A stretch of 64,000 nt of DNA from an uncultured Clostridia bacterium. Lineage in GTDB: Bacteria; Bacillota; Clostridia; Lachnospirales; CAG-274. Both the position numbers and the translations under genes were made by a program. Shown here in pieces: positions 1 through 9,377 of the stretch. Numbering within the stretch: position 1 is the stretch's first letter; the number at the start of each line of letters is the position of its first letter. Location of the stretch: assembly GCA_947591605.1 (NCBI GenBank), contig CANQDF010000007.1:20726-84725 (forward strand), given 5' to 3'. The notes beneath the pieces are model-generated. The model was given only the letters and a program-made list of their open reading frames with translations, searched no databases and was not told the origin of the DNA.

Positions 1-222
1 AAAAAGACAATAGTTGAGCTGGACGAAAATAATATAATAGAAAGCATTAACGTAATAGGAGGCTGCGACGGAAACCTTAAGGGAATTACGGCTCTGCTCA
101 AGGGTGTTAAGGCAGAGGAGGCGATTAAAAGGCTTGAAGGTCTTTCCTGCGGGTTTAAAAGCACCTCGTGTCCCGATCAGATAGCCTGTGCGCTTAAGGC
201 GGCTATTGCAGCAAAAGGATAA
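1..222 (+). CDS. TSCPD-domain protein (TIGR03905-like), 3' part
   Basis: The reading frame enters from the left edge and ends in TAA; 73 residues are visible. A glycine-rich GGCDGNLKGI segment followed by a C-terminal STSCPDQIA motif is the hallmark of the small TSCPD family. These stand-alone proteins are usually about 80 residues, so only a few N-terminal residues should be missing. Four cysteines (in GGC, LSC, TSC and IAC) are visible; in related TSCPD domains fused to some B12-dependent ribonucleotide reductases such cysteines are thought to matter for metal or redox chemistry. The stand-alone family has no established function. A strong terminator follows at once, so the gene closes a unit that starts outside the window. 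Confidence 0.8.
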   Translation, partial: KKTIVELDENNIIESINVIGGCDGNLKGITALLKGVKAEEAIKRLEGLSCGFKSTSCPDQIACALKAAIAAKG

Positions 223-262
223 TGCCGTTTGTCCGATATAAATTGCAGATGAATAATTAAAG

Positions 263-300
263 TTCCGTATGACGCAGGCTTGTCCATACGGAATTTTTTT
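263..300 (+). terminator. Intrinsic terminator after the TSCPD gene
   Basis: A perfect 9-bp stem (263-271 pairing with 285-293, TTCCGTATG / CATACGGAA) is followed directly by seven T. It ends the TSCPD transcript and insulates the efflux operon promoter downstream. Confidence 0.85.
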
Positions 301-409
301 GCGATCTTAAAAATAAGTTTTTTTGAGGTTTCTTTTATATTTTAAAAATGCTATATGCAATATAACTGAAAACGAATAGCAAAAACTATAAAAATTTACT
401 AAATAAATA

Positions 410-455
410 TTGACAGTAAAACTGTTTTAATGTAAAATAGTTTTACTGTAAAACT
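410..455 (+). promoter_or_regulatory. Efflux operon promoter with two palindromic operators
   Basis: A -35 TTGACA (410-415) and a -10 TAAAAT (433-438) are separated by exactly 17 bp. Two palindromes of the same core sit on this promoter: TAAAAC-T-GTTTTA (417-429) fills the spacer and AGTTTTAC-T-GTAAAACT (439-455) covers the predicted start site. Their centres are 24 bp apart. Sites of this symmetry and position are typical for MarR-family repressors, and the first gene downstream is a MarR-type protein, so autorepression is the natural reading. The promoter and the palindromes are seen; the binding protein is inferred. Confidence 0.8.
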
Positions 456-475
456 TTATGTTTGGAGGCGTTTTT

Positions 476-1426
476 GTGACAAAAGAGGATGACCTTAGGC
501 GCTTAGCCGCCAAATGGGACAATATCCTGCATGTAGCATGGCAGCTGAGATCACGCAGTGCGGACAGCCCGCATCCGGACGATGTTGTGGAAAAGTTCAG
601 CAGCAGGCAGATAGATATACTTATTATACTTTTTTGCATGGATATAAACACTGTTTCCGAAATGGCTGAGTTCCTTAAAATAAGCAAAAGCACGCTTTCC
701 ATCATAATGAACAAGCTGGTTGCAAGAGGGCTTGTCACAAGGGAATATCCCGATGGAGGCGACAGAAGAAGGGTATATTTTAAAATATCCGAAAAGGGCA
801 AAGAAATTGCAAAACGTATGAACCGACATTATATTGACGGCTTGTCCAAAGGCTATATGAGCTTTAACGAGGAGGAAAGAAAGCTTTTCAGAGAAGGTAT
901 CGCATGCTTCAGAAAGGCGTGCAATGCCAAAAAGACCCTGTTTGCCATTATGTCCAACAAGATGGACTATGCCGATTATGCGGACGGCGAGGTAGTGCAG
1001 ATAGCACAGGATATAGCTTACTTTTTTATCAATATACGGCTCAACAATCCGGATATAGGCAATGCTTCTCTGCCGGATAATATAACGCCCAACAGGTTTT
1101 ACCTTCTTGCGTGCATTTCCGAGGGTATGGATTCTGTAAGCAAACTGCAAAAACATATAGGCTCAAGCGTCAGCACCTTGTCCATAGGCGTGTCAAAGCT
1201 CGTGGAGCAGGGTTATCTGGTTAAGGAATATCCCGACCTGGGTGACAGGCGCAGCGTATATATAAGCATAACGGAAAAAGGCATAAAGGTGCTTGAAGAT
1301 ACCAGATTTATGCTGGAGGAAAAGCTACTGCATTATATTTCGTCCATGACCGATGAAAACATAAAAATTTTTGAGCATGGCTGCGATTGCCTTATAAAAG
1401 CGCTGCAGAGCATTAACAACGTTTAA
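476..1426 (+). CDS. Tandem MarR-family transcriptional regulator (two winged-helix domains fused)
   Basis: A 316-residue protein containing two complete MarR winged-helix domains in one chain. The first has recognition-helix segment KISKSTLSIIMNKL and wing GDRRRVYF; the second has GSSVSTLSIGVSKL and wing GDRRSVYI. Ordinary MarR proteins are about 150 residues and dimerise, so this chain may act as a covalent pseudo-dimer. The start is set at GTG 476 rather than the in-frame ATG at 458, because GGAGG at 464-468 lies 7 nt upstream of the GTG and inside the longer frame. It heads an operon with an RND adaptor and pump and most likely represses them through the two palindromes in its promoter, with release by a pump substrate; that is inference. 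Confidence 0.85.
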   Translation: MTKEDDLRRLAAKWDNILHVAWQLRSRSADSPHPDDVVEKFSSRQIDILIILFCMDINTVSEMAEFLKISKSTLSIIMNKLVARGLVTREYPDGGDRRRVYFKISEKGKEIAKRMNRHYIDGLSKGYMSFNEEERKLFREGIACFRKACNAKKTLFAIMSNKMDYADYADGEVVQIAQDIAYFFINIRLNNPDIGNASLPDNITPNRFYLLACISEGMDSVSKLQKHIGSSVSTLSIGVSKLVEQGYLVKEYPDLGDRRSVYISITEKGIKVLEDTRFMLEEKLLHYISSMTDENIKIFEHGCDCLIKALQSINNV

Positions 1427-1463
1427 TTTTTTTTACATATATGTTTAATGGAGGTTATTATTT

Positions 1464-2972
1464 ATGAAGAGGAAACTTATATCTGTACTGATATTGTCAA
1501 TGGTGCTTTCGGGCTCGCTTTCGGGCTGCTCGTCAAAGGGGGAAGGCGGAGAGGATAAGCCTGTTGCCGATGTTGAGGCAAACCTTAATGCGGTCGAGGT
1601 TATGGAGCTTAAACCCGGTTCTATTGAAAAGTATCTTACATATGCAGGCAAGATAGAGGCAAACAAGACTGTGGGCGTTACCCCCAAAATATCGGGCAGG
1701 GTAGAGTCCATAAAGGTTGAAGAAGGAGATTATGTAAAGGAGGGTCAGGTGCTCTTTACAATAGATAAGTCCGACCTCCTTGATCAGATAGCAAGCCTGG
1801 AGAGCCAGCTTAAGATAAGCAACGCAAGCGTGTCCAGCGCACAGGAGGGACTTAAGCAGGCAGACGGAGGCGGACAGGTACAGAGCGCAAGGCTTCAGCT
1901 CACAAGTGCCGTGGATAATGCCAAAAAGGCTGTCGATAACGCTCAGGAGGCTGTAAACAACGCCAATATCACAATACAGAATGCAAAATCGTCCTATGAC
2001 GATATGTCAAAAAAGTACTCCGATTATAAGCAGATGTACGATGCGGGCGTTATATCAAAGAGTGATTTTGATGCCATAGAGCTTGGATACACACAGGCAA
2101 AAAACGGCTACGATCAGGCCCAGATAGGCATTACCACCGCCCAAAATCAGCTTGAACAGGCAAATATAGGCTACAATCAGGCCAAAGAGGCGCTCAGAAT
2201 ATATGACGAGCAGACAACTGCGGACAATACCGCAACGGCACAAAAGGGTGTGGATACCGCTGTTGCAAGCAGAGATTCGGTAAACACTTCGCTTACACAG
2301 GCAAAGGATAAGCTTGCCGATACCACGGTGACGGCGCCATGCTCGGGTGTGGTAAGCTCTAAAAATATAGAGGTAACAAATATGGTAAGTGCGGGTTCAA
2401 GCCCTATGACCATTACGGATATAGCTACGGTTACGGTTGATGTAAACGTAAGCGAAACGCTTATTAACCGCATATCCGTAGGTGACCCCGTACAGGTGGC
2501 GGTAGAAACCGTTTCGGGTGAACCGAGGGAAGGAAAGATAAAGACCATTACGGGCGTTGCGGACTCTACCGGCACATATCCCGTAAAGGTGGAGATACAG
2601 AATGCGGACGGCGCTCTTAAACCCGGTATGTTTGCCTCCGTGCGCTTTGTTGAGGAAAAGAACGATAATGCCTTTGTTGTTGCACGCAACACCGTGCTTG
2701 AAAACGAAACGGAGCAGTATGTTTATCTGCTCAACAAGGATAATACGGTAAAAAAGGTTGTTGTGGAAACGGGTATCGACAACGGTGAGTATATCGAGAT
2801 AGTTTCCGGCGTCAATAGCGGTGATGTAGTTGTTGTTTCGGGTCATGACTATCTTTCCGACGGAGAAGAGGTAAATGTTGTCGATCCCGAGGCTCAGGCA
2901 AAGGAAGAGGCAGAAGCGGCGGAGGAAGCGTCTAAGGCGGCTGAAGCATCCACAGAGGGTAAGGAGGAATAA
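1464..2972 (+). CDS. RND efflux adaptor (HlyD/AcrA-type membrane fusion lipoprotein)
   Basis: A 502-residue periplasmic-adaptor type protein. The N terminus is a lipoprotein signal with lipobox LSGC, putting the lipidated cysteine at residue 22. The first lipoyl half follows (ISGRVESIKVEEGDYVKEG), then a long coiled-coil hairpin of about 170 residues rich in Asn/Gln/Ala heptads (NAKKAVDNAQEAVNNA), then the second lipoyl half (TTVTAPCSGVVSS), a beta-barrel and a membrane-proximal domain. The last 25 residues are an acidic Glu/Ala tail. GGAGG at 1450-1454 precedes the ATG. It starts 37 bp after the regulator and ends 3 bp before the pump gene, so the three are one operon. In a single-membrane organism such adaptors work without an outer-membrane channel. 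Substrate unknown. Confidence 0.92.
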   Translation: MKRKLISVLILSMVLSGSLSGCSSKGEGGEDKPVADVEANLNAVEVMELKPGSIEKYLTYAGKIEANKTVGVTPKISGRVESIKVEEGDYVKEGQVLFTIDKSDLLDQIASLESQLKISNASVSSAQEGLKQADGGGQVQSARLQLTSAVDNAKKAVDNAQEAVNNANITIQNAKSSYDDMSKKYSDYKQMYDAGVISKSDFDAIELGYTQAKNGYDQAQIGITTAQNQLEQANIGYNQAKEALRIYDEQTTADNTATAQKGVDTAVASRDSVNTSLTQAKDKLADTTVTAPCSGVVSSKNIEVTNMVSAGSSPMTITDIATVTVDVNVSETLINRISVGDPVQVAVETVSGEPREGKIKTITGVADSTGTYPVKVEIQNADGALKPGMFASVRFVEEKNDNAFVVARNTVLENETEQYVYLLNKDNTVKKVVVETGIDNGEYIEIVSGVNSGDVVVVSGHDYLSDGEEVNVVDPEAQAKEEAEAAEEASKAAEASTEGKEE

Positions 2973-2975
2973 TAA

Positions 2976-5900
2976 ATGGGTATTTCTAAGATATGTGTTA
3001 AAAGACCCGTTGCAACCTTTATGGCCATCCTTATCTGTATGAGCTTTGGTCTGTTGGGTATGGCGACCCTTAAAATGGATCTTATGCCCAATATGAACAT
3101 ACCTGTTGCACTTGTACTTACTACCTATGACGGAGCGGGCCCCGAGGAGATCGAAAGGCTTATAACCAAGCCTATAGAGCAGGCGGTATCATCGGTAAGC
3201 GGTCTTGATGAGCTGCAGTCGAGCTCGTCAAACGGTGTATCCACGGTAGTTGTTCAGTTTACCACCGATAAAAACATAGACAGCGCAGCCCAGGATATAA
3301 GGGAAAAGGTCGATCTTGTCAAGGGTACCTTGCCTGATGACGCAAGCGAGCCTATGATAGCCCAGATAGATATTAACTCCATGGCGTCTATGTACATAAG
3401 TGCCGCCGTTGCGGGCAAGGACTCCAGCGAGATCAGAGAGCTTATCGAGGACGAGATAGTACCAAGGCTTGAAAGAGTAAACGGTGTAGGTTCCGTAAAC
3501 GTATCGGGCGGTAACGAAAGGGAGATAAAGGTAGTCCTCAATCAGGAAAAGATAAGGGGCTACGGTCTTTCCGAGAGCGGTATTTCGGGCATAATTGCCT
3601 CGGAAAACTTAAATACTCCTCTCGGCAATATAAGGCAGGGAAACAAGGATCTTACCCTGCGTGTAAAGGGAGAGTACAGCAGCATAGAGGAGATAGCATC
3701 TCTGCCTCTTACAACCGCATCGGGTGCAGTAATAAGGCTCAGCGATGTTGCCGAGGTGTTTGAGGATTATACGGATACTGCCAGTAAAGCATATACAAAC
3801 GGCGCAAGCAGTGTAAACCTTTCGGTTGCAAAGCAGTCCACCGCAAATACGGTAAGCGTTTCGGACGGCGTTCTTAAGGAAATGGAAAGCATAGAGGAGG
3901 ATTATCCCGAGATAGATTTCAGGGTAATAGCAGACCCTGCCGACTATATCAGGGATGCCCTCAGCAACGTTGTAACCTCTCTGGTACAGGGTGCTTTGCT
4001 TGCTGTCGTGATACTTTATATCTTTTTGAGAAACTTCAAGTCGACAATGATAGCAGCTGTGGCAATGCCTGCTTCGGTCGTATTCACATTTGCCGCAATG
4101 AAGCTCTGCGGCGTAAACTTCAACATGATGAGTCTTGGCGGACTTACGCTGGGCGTAGGTATGCTTGTTGATAACTCTATAGTTGTGCTGGAGAGTATCT
4201 TCCAAAAGCTTGAAAAAGGCATTGACAGATTTGAGGCGGCTACCGAGGGCGCACGAGAGGTTACAAACTCGGTTATAGCATCAACGCTGACAAACGTTGT
4301 CGTTTTCCTGCCGATAACCTTTGTGGGCGGCACCGTTGCGGAAATGTTCAACGATTTCTGCCTTACCATCATCTTTTCGGTTGTTTCGTCGGTACTTGTC
4401 GCACTTACCTTTGTGCCTATGGCAAGCTACCTTATACTGACGCCCGACGATATAAAGAGGAAAAAGTCAAAAACGCTTTGGGGCAAGTTTTTTGATATAA
4501 TATCGGGTTTTATAGATGCTGTAAAAAGCCTTTATGAAAAGCTGCTCGACAAGGCGCTGCATCATCGTACCATAACAATTGCCATAGCGGTATTCCTGTT
4601 TGTGCTTTTCTTCAGCTGTGTTACTCAGCTTGAGTTTGTTTTCATGCCGGAGGCAGACCAGGGCGAGATAGATGTCAGCATATCAATGCCAAAGGGTACA
4701 CGCATTGAGGAAACCGAAAAAATGGCTCTGCGTGTTGTAAACAGGATACAGAGGATAGAGCATCCCGAGTATATCGAGGATATTTCTGTTACAATGGGCG
4801 GCAGCGGTATGGCGTCCGCTCTGCTCGGCAGCAGCAGCGACAGCGCATCAATAACCGTGTCCATGGTTTCAAAAACCGAGAGAGATAAAAGCTCAAACGA
4901 GATAGCAACAGAGATGCGCAAGCTTGTAAGGGATATTGCAGGTGCGGATATCAGCGTTACTTCGTCCTCATCCTCAATGGGTTCTTATTCGTCCTCGGGC
5001 GTGGAGATAAACGTATACGGCGATGACAACGAGGTGCTTAAGCAGGTCGCAAACGACTTCCTTGATACAATGCACGATATACCGGGTCTTACAGACGCTT
5101 CCACATCGTTTGAGGAGGCAGCTCCCCAGACCACTATCGTAATCGACAGGGATAAGGCTGCCCTTTACGGCGTATCCGCAGCAAGTGTTGCGTCAATGCT
5201 CCGTACAGACATAACGGGCTCTACGCCTACCACATACAAGCTGAACGATGATGAGTTTGATATAAAGATAATGCAGGACGAAAACAAGATAAACTATCTT
5301 GCGGATGTCGAAAGTATACTTATACCTACGGCAAGAGGCTCGTCCATACCTCTTTCGGATATAGCTACCGTAAAAACAGAGGAGGTGCCTACCTCCATTA
5401 CAAGAGATAACCAGACAAGGTATGTTACAGTTACCGCAAACCTCGATACCATATCCTCAACAGAGGCAAATATGGAGATAACACGTCTTATGGCAAATTA
5501 TAAAATGCCCGAGGGCGTTTCGTGGGAGTTCGGCGGTTCTACGGAGCAGATGAACGAGGCATTCGGCAATATGCTGCTTGCCCTTGTTGCAGGTGCGGTT
5601 ATGCTCTTTATGGTAATGGCTGCCGAGTTTGAGTCATTGAGCTATCCTCTTATAGTGCTTTGCTCGCTGCCCGTAGGTATGACGGGTGCGCTTGCAGGCT
5701 GCTTTGTGCTCAATGAGCCTATATCCATAACAAGCCTTATAGGCCTTATAGTGCTTATAGGTGTAGGTGTAAACAACGCTATCGTGCTGGTGGACTATGC
5801 AAACCTGCTTGTAAGGGAGCAGGGTATGAATCCTACAGAAGCAATGCGTATATCGGGTCCGTCACGTTTCAGACCCGTGCTTATGTCAACGCTTACCACA

Positions 5901-6134
5901 ATTATAGCCATGCTGCCTATGATGCTTTCAAACAAGGATGGTTCGGAGATGATGCGAGGCCTTGCCATAGTTGAGGTATTCGGCCTTGGTATTGCAACTG
6001 TTGTAACACTGTTTATAATACCTGCAATCTACTCAAAATATACCGATCACTATATGAGGAAAAAGGCAAAAAGGGCTGCAAGGGCTGAGGCAAAGCGTGC
6101 TGCCCGTGCCGCAAAAGAGGCTGCCGAGGCATAA
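2976..6134 (+). CDS. RND-family efflux pump, inner-membrane permease (AcrB/HAE type)
   Basis: A 1052-residue proton-driven transporter with the duplicated RND layout: TM1 near residues 10-30, a large extracytoplasmic loop, TM2-6, and a repeat of both in the second half. The TM4 signature GMLVDNSIVVLES keeps the first Asp of the AcrB proton-relay pair and has Asn at the second. The TM10 counterpart reads GVNNAIVLVDY. GPSRFRPVLMSTLTT in the last third is the standard conserved loop. The C terminus ends in an unusual Lys/Arg/Ala-rich helical tail of about 30 residues, likely cytoplasmic. Cotranscribed with the adaptor (3-bp gap) and the tandem MarR regulator. Function is export of drugs, bile acids or other amphiphiles; the actual substrate cannot be read from sequence. 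Confidence 0.95.
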   Translation: MGISKICVKRPVATFMAILICMSFGLLGMATLKMDLMPNMNIPVALVLTTYDGAGPEEIERLITKPIEQAVSSVSGLDELQSSSSNGVSTVVVQFTTDKNIDSAAQDIREKVDLVKGTLPDDASEPMIAQIDINSMASMYISAAVAGKDSSEIRELIEDEIVPRLERVNGVGSVNVSGGNEREIKVVLNQEKIRGYGLSESGISGIIASENLNTPLGNIRQGNKDLTLRVKGEYSSIEEIASLPLTTASGAVIRLSDVAEVFEDYTDTASKAYTNGASSVNLSVAKQSTANTVSVSDGVLKEMESIEEDYPEIDFRVIADPADYIRDALSNVVTSLVQGALLAVVILYIFLRNFKSTMIAAVAMPASVVFTFAAMKLCGVNFNMMSLGGLTLGVGMLVDNSIVVLESIFQKLEKGIDRFEAATEGAREVTNSVIASTLTNVVVFLPITFVGGTVAEMFNDFCLTIIFSVVSSVLVALTFVPMASYLILTPDDIKRKKSKTLWGKFFDIISGFIDAVKSLYEKLLDKALHHRTITIAIAVFLFVLFFSCVTQLEFVFMPEADQGEIDVSISMPKGTRIEETEKMALRVVNRIQRIEHPEYIEDISVTMGGSGMASALLGSSSDSASITVSMVSKTERDKSSNEIATEMRKLVRDIAGADISVTSSSSSMGSYSSSGVEINVYGDDNEVLKQVANDFLDTMHDIPGLTDASTSFEEAAPQTTIVIDRDKAALYGVSAASVASMLRTDITGSTPTTYKLNDDEFDIKIMQDENKINYLADVESILIPTARGSSIPLSDIATVKTEEVPTSITRDNQTRYVTVTANLDTISSTEANMEITRLMANYKMPEGVSWEFGGSTEQMNEAFGNMLLALVAGAVMLFMVMAAEFESLSYPLIVLCSLPVGMTGALAGCFVLNEPISITSLIGLIVLIGVGVNNAIVLVDYANLLVREQGMNPTEAMRISGPSRFRPVLMSTLTTIIAMLPMMLSNKDGSEMMRGLAIVEVFGLGIATVVTLFIIPAIYSKYTDHYMRKKAKRAARAEAKRAARAAKEAAEA

Positions 6135-6150
6135 ACAACATTTACACAGG

Positions 6151-6192
6151 CTGCCGAAAAACAGATGTATGTTTGTTTTTCGGCAGTTTTTT
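6151..6192 (+). terminator. Intrinsic terminator of the RND efflux operon
   Basis: A 13-bp perfect stem (6151-6163 with 6174-6186, core CTGCCGAAAAACA) and a run of six T follow the pump stop codon by 16 bp. Confidence 0.9.
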
Positions 6193-6285
6193 GCTGTATT
6201 ATACAAGGTTATATGTTAATTTGCCTGCGATATGTGTTGTATATGCCGCCGTGAGGTTGTACAATGGTACAAAGAGGTGTTTTTT

Positions 6286-6408
6286 ATGAGGTATAGGCTT
6301 GCGGTAATGCTGGGCATACTGCTGCTCATATTTATGTTTCCGCCAAAGGTATATGCAGATAAGGGGGGAGCTTGTATGCTTCTTCCTTTTTTGTGTGGAT
6401 TAAGGTAA
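6286..6408 (+). CDS. Possible short secreted peptide or gene remnant (40 aa)
   Basis: A 40-codon frame starts at ATG 6286 with AAAGAGGTG about 8 nt upstream. The first 24 residues look like a textbook signal peptide: MRYR basic start, hydrophobic core LAVMLGILLLIFMF, and cleavage-site-like KVYA before DK. The rest is only DKGGACMLLPFLCGLR, with two cysteines. It may encode a small exported peptide, or be the surviving signal peptide of a decayed gene; no homologous continuation is visible in other frames downstream. It sits alone in a 395-bp gap between a terminator and trkA. I do not recognise a family. Confidence 0.35.
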   Translation: MRYRLAVMLGILLLIFMFPPKVYADKGGACMLLPFLCGLR

Positions 6409-6529
6409 ATATTTCAATAATATATTGCAGTTTGGCTAAAATTGAAGTATACTGTTATTAATATGACGGAATGCCTGCTTTTTTCGGCTTAAGCGTCCGT
6501 ACAAATTATGATAACGAGTGTGGTGCTTT

Positions 6530-7894
6530 ATGGATATTGTTATAGTAGGATGCGGCAACGTGGGTTATACCCTCTCCGAGCAGCTCAGCAATGAGGGGCA
6601 TGAGATAACCCTTATAGATACCGATGCCGAAAGGCTTAAATTTGTTGTAGATACGCTTGATATACAGGGTCTTGCGGGCAACGGAGTAAGCTATAAGCTG
6701 CTTTGCGAGGCAGGCGTAAGGGATGCGGATCTGTTTATTGCAGTTACCAATGAGGACGAGGTCAATATGCTGGGCTGCCTTATGGCTGCAAAAATAGGCA
6801 GATGCAAAACCATAGCTCGTGTAAGAAATCCACAGTATTATGAGGATATACAGTACATCAAGGAGGAACTTGGGCTGTCCATGTACGTCAACCCGGAGAG
6901 AGAGGCTGCCCGTGAAATTTCAAGGCTTATACAGCTGCCATCGGCTATGGACGTGGATACCTTTGACAAGAGCCGTATAAATATGATAAAAATAAGAATA
7001 TCCGAGGGCTCGGTGCTGGACGGTGTTGAGGTAAAGGATGTAAAGGGCAAGGTAGGCGCAAATATGCTTGTATGCGTTGTGCAGAGGGACGGCAAGGTGT
7101 TTATACCAAACGGCTTTTTTGTGCTTGCGGCAGGAGATATAATATCCTTTGTTACACCTATCAGAGATGCTTACAGTGTGTTTGAAAAGGCAGGCGTAAA
7201 GGCTCATAAAATAAAAAATGTAATGATAGCCGGTGGAGGCAGGATCACCTACTATCTGACAGAGCTGCTCATAAAAGCAAGGATAAAGGTAAAAATAATA
7301 GAAAAAAACAGGGAAAGATGTGAAGAGCTCAGCGAGCTTTTGCCCGAGGCAATGATAATATGCGGCAATGCTGCAAACCAGGAGCTGCTGCTTGAAGAGG
7401 GTATAAACAATACGGATGCCTTTGTGAGCATTACGGACACCGATGAGGAAAATATAATGCTTTCCCTTTATGCAGGCAAGGCGTCGGAAGCAAAGGTGAT
7501 AACAAAAATAAAAAAGATAACCTTTGAGGAGATAGTAAAGGAGCTCAACGTAGGCAGCATTGTGGACCCCAAAAGCTTGGTTGCCGAGAGCATAGTAAGC
7601 TATGTAAGGGCTTTGCAGAATTCCTACGGCAGCAATGTGGAAACGCTCTATCAGCTTATAGACAAAAGGGTAGAGGCATTGGAGTTTACGGTAAACAAAA
7701 CGGTGGATAAGCTTGTCGGCAAAAAGCTTATGGATATACGCCTTAAAGAGGATCTGCTCGTGTGCTCTATAAAGCGAGGCAGCAAAACCTTTATACCCGA
7801 GGGCAGAGATACCATAGAGCTGGGTGACAGGGTAATTGTTGTTACTACAAATTTCGGTCTTAAGGATATAAAGGATATACTTTATAAGGGTTGA
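6530..7894 (+). CDS. trkA: Trk potassium uptake system regulatory subunit TrkA
   Basis: Cytoplasmic NAD(H)-binding gating subunit of the Trk/Ktr potassium transporter. The 454-residue protein is a tandem duplication of RCK units. The first Rossmann fold opens with VIVGCGNVGYTL and an acidic residue at the end of strand 2 (LIDTD); the second starts at NVMIAGGGRITYYL and ends strand 2 with IIEKN. Each is followed by an RCK_C ligand-binding lobe, matching the usual length of full-size TrkA. The start is taken as ATG 6530 because family members begin directly at the glycine-rich loop; an upstream in-frame GTG at 6518 adds only four residues. It ends 7 bp before trkH, so both halves of the transporter are made together. 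Confidence 0.93.
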   Translation: MDIVIVGCGNVGYTLSEQLSNEGHEITLIDTDAERLKFVVDTLDIQGLAGNGVSYKLLCEAGVRDADLFIAVTNEDEVNMLGCLMAAKIGRCKTIARVRNPQYYEDIQYIKEELGLSMYVNPEREAAREISRLIQLPSAMDVDTFDKSRINMIKIRISEGSVLDGVEVKDVKGKVGANMLVCVVQRDGKVFIPNGFFVLAAGDIISFVTPIRDAYSVFEKAGVKAHKIKNVMIAGGGRITYYLTELLIKARIKVKIIEKNRERCEELSELLPEAMIICGNAANQELLLEEGINNTDAFVSITDTDEENIMLSLYAGKASEAKVITKIKKITFEEIVKELNVGSIVDPKSLVAESIVSYVRALQNSYGSNVETLYQLIDKRVEALEFTVNKTVDKLVGKKLMDIRLKEDLLVCSIKRGSKTFIPEGRDTIELGDRVIVVTTNFGLKDIKDILYKG

Positions 7895-7901
7895 TTTATA
7901 T

Positions 7902-9338
7902 ATGAATTACAGCATTATTATGTATATTGTAGGCTGGGTGCTTAAGGTGGAAGCTGCTTTTATGGTTCTGCCGACAGCGGTTGCCCTTATCTACGGAGAG
8001 GATAATTGGAAGGTTTTTTTGGGCTGCGGTATTGTATTGTATATAACAGGCAAGCTCATGACGCTTAAAAAGCCTGACGACAACAGATTTTATGCCCGTG
8101 AGGGCTTTGTGGCGGTTGCAATGGGCTGGGTAATGCTGAGCATCGGCGGTGCCGTACCTTTTTTTTTAAGCGGCGAGATACCCTCTGTTGTAGACGCTCT
8201 CTTTGAAATAGTATCGGGCTTTACCACAACAGGAGCCAGCATACTTACCGATGTTGAGGCTATGTCCAGGTCAATGCTGTTCTGGCGCAGCTTTTCGCAC
8301 TGGATAGGCGGTATGGGCGTGCTTGTGTTTATACTTGCGGTGCTGCCTATGGTAGGCGGTCAGAATATATACCTTATCAAGGCGGAAACGACCGGCCCCG
8401 AAGCGGGCAAGCTTGTACCCAGGCTGCGCAATACGGCAGTATACCTTTATATAATTTACATAGTTATGTCGGCATTGCAGTTTATTCTTCTTGTATTGGG
8501 GGATATGCCTGTTTTTGACGCATTATGCTATGTTTTCGGTACAGCGGGTACGGGAGGCTTTGGCATAAAGGGTGACAGTATGGCGGGCTACAGCACCTAT
8601 ATACAGATGGTAACGGCTGTATTTATGCTGCTTTTTGGCGTAAACTTCAATTTTTATTTTTTTATTGTATCAAAAAAGATACGTTCTGCATTCGGTATGG
8701 AGGAAGTGCGCTGGTATTTTATAATATTTTTTGCTTCCGTTGCGTTAATAGTGTTAAGCCTGTGGATAAACACGGGCAGCGGGTGCATAAAGGATGCCGT
8801 ATTTCAGGTATCGTCAATTATGACAAGTACGGGTTATGCCACTGTGGATTTTGATAAATGGCCGACCCTTGCAAAATATATACTGTGCATAGTTATGTTT
8901 ACGGGCGCCTGTGCGGGCAGTACGGGCGGCGGCATAAAGGTGGCAAGGTTTGTTATTTATTTTAAGCAGATAGGCAAGCAGCTTTCGTTTCTTGTGCATC
9001 CCAGGAGCGTAAAGATACTGCGCATGGACGGGAAAAAGATAGAGCATAACACAATAAGGATAGTAAATACCTACCTGCTTATATATATAGCTGTGTTTTT
9101 TGTATCCATGCTTTTGCTTTCCCTGGATAATTACGATCTTACAACTACATTTACCGCAGTTTCGGCAACCTTTAACAATATAGGTCCGGGGCTTGGCATG
9201 GTAGGCCCTGCGGGTAATTTTTCGGGTTTTTCGGTGCTGTCAAAAATAGTAATGATATTTGACATGCTGGCGGGCAGGCTTGAAATTTTTCCTATGATAG
9301 TGCTGTTGATGCCTGCCACATGGCGCAGAAACGGTTGA
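7902..9338 (+). CDS. trkH: Trk potassium transporter membrane subunit TrkH/TrkG
   Basis: A 478-residue membrane protein with four membrane-pore-membrane repeats that build one potassium pathway. The filter segments are visible: GFTTTGASI in repeat 1, GTAGTGGFGI in repeat 2, TSTGYATVDF in repeat 3 and FNNIGPGLG in repeat 4, each with the conserved filter glycine. Hydrophobic stretches from the N terminus onward agree with eight or more spanning helices. It forms an operon with trkA just upstream, the ATP/ADP and NAD sensing gate of the same transporter. The role is potassium (possibly sodium-coupled) uptake across the cell membrane. Confidence 0.94.
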   Translation: MNYSIIMYIVGWVLKVEAAFMVLPTAVALIYGEDNWKVFLGCGIVLYITGKLMTLKKPDDNRFYAREGFVAVAMGWVMLSIGGAVPFFLSGEIPSVVDALFEIVSGFTTTGASILTDVEAMSRSMLFWRSFSHWIGGMGVLVFILAVLPMVGGQNIYLIKAETTGPEAGKLVPRLRNTAVYLYIIYIVMSALQFILLVLGDMPVFDALCYVFGTAGTGGFGIKGDSMAGYSTYIQMVTAVFMLLFGVNFNFYFFIVSKKIRSAFGMEEVRWYFIIFFASVALIVLSLWINTGSGCIKDAVFQVSSIMTSTGYATVDFDKWPTLAKYILCIVMFTGACAGSTGGGIKVARFVIYFKQIGKQLSFLVHPRSVKILRMDGKKIEHNTIRIVNTYLLIYIAVFFVSMLLLSLDNYDLTTTFTAVSATFNNIGPGLGMVGPAGNFSGFSVLSKIVMIFDMLAGRLEIFPMIVLLMPATWRRNG

Positions 9339-9377
9339 CATCTTGCCGTTTTTAAAATACTTTTACAGCAAAAACTA

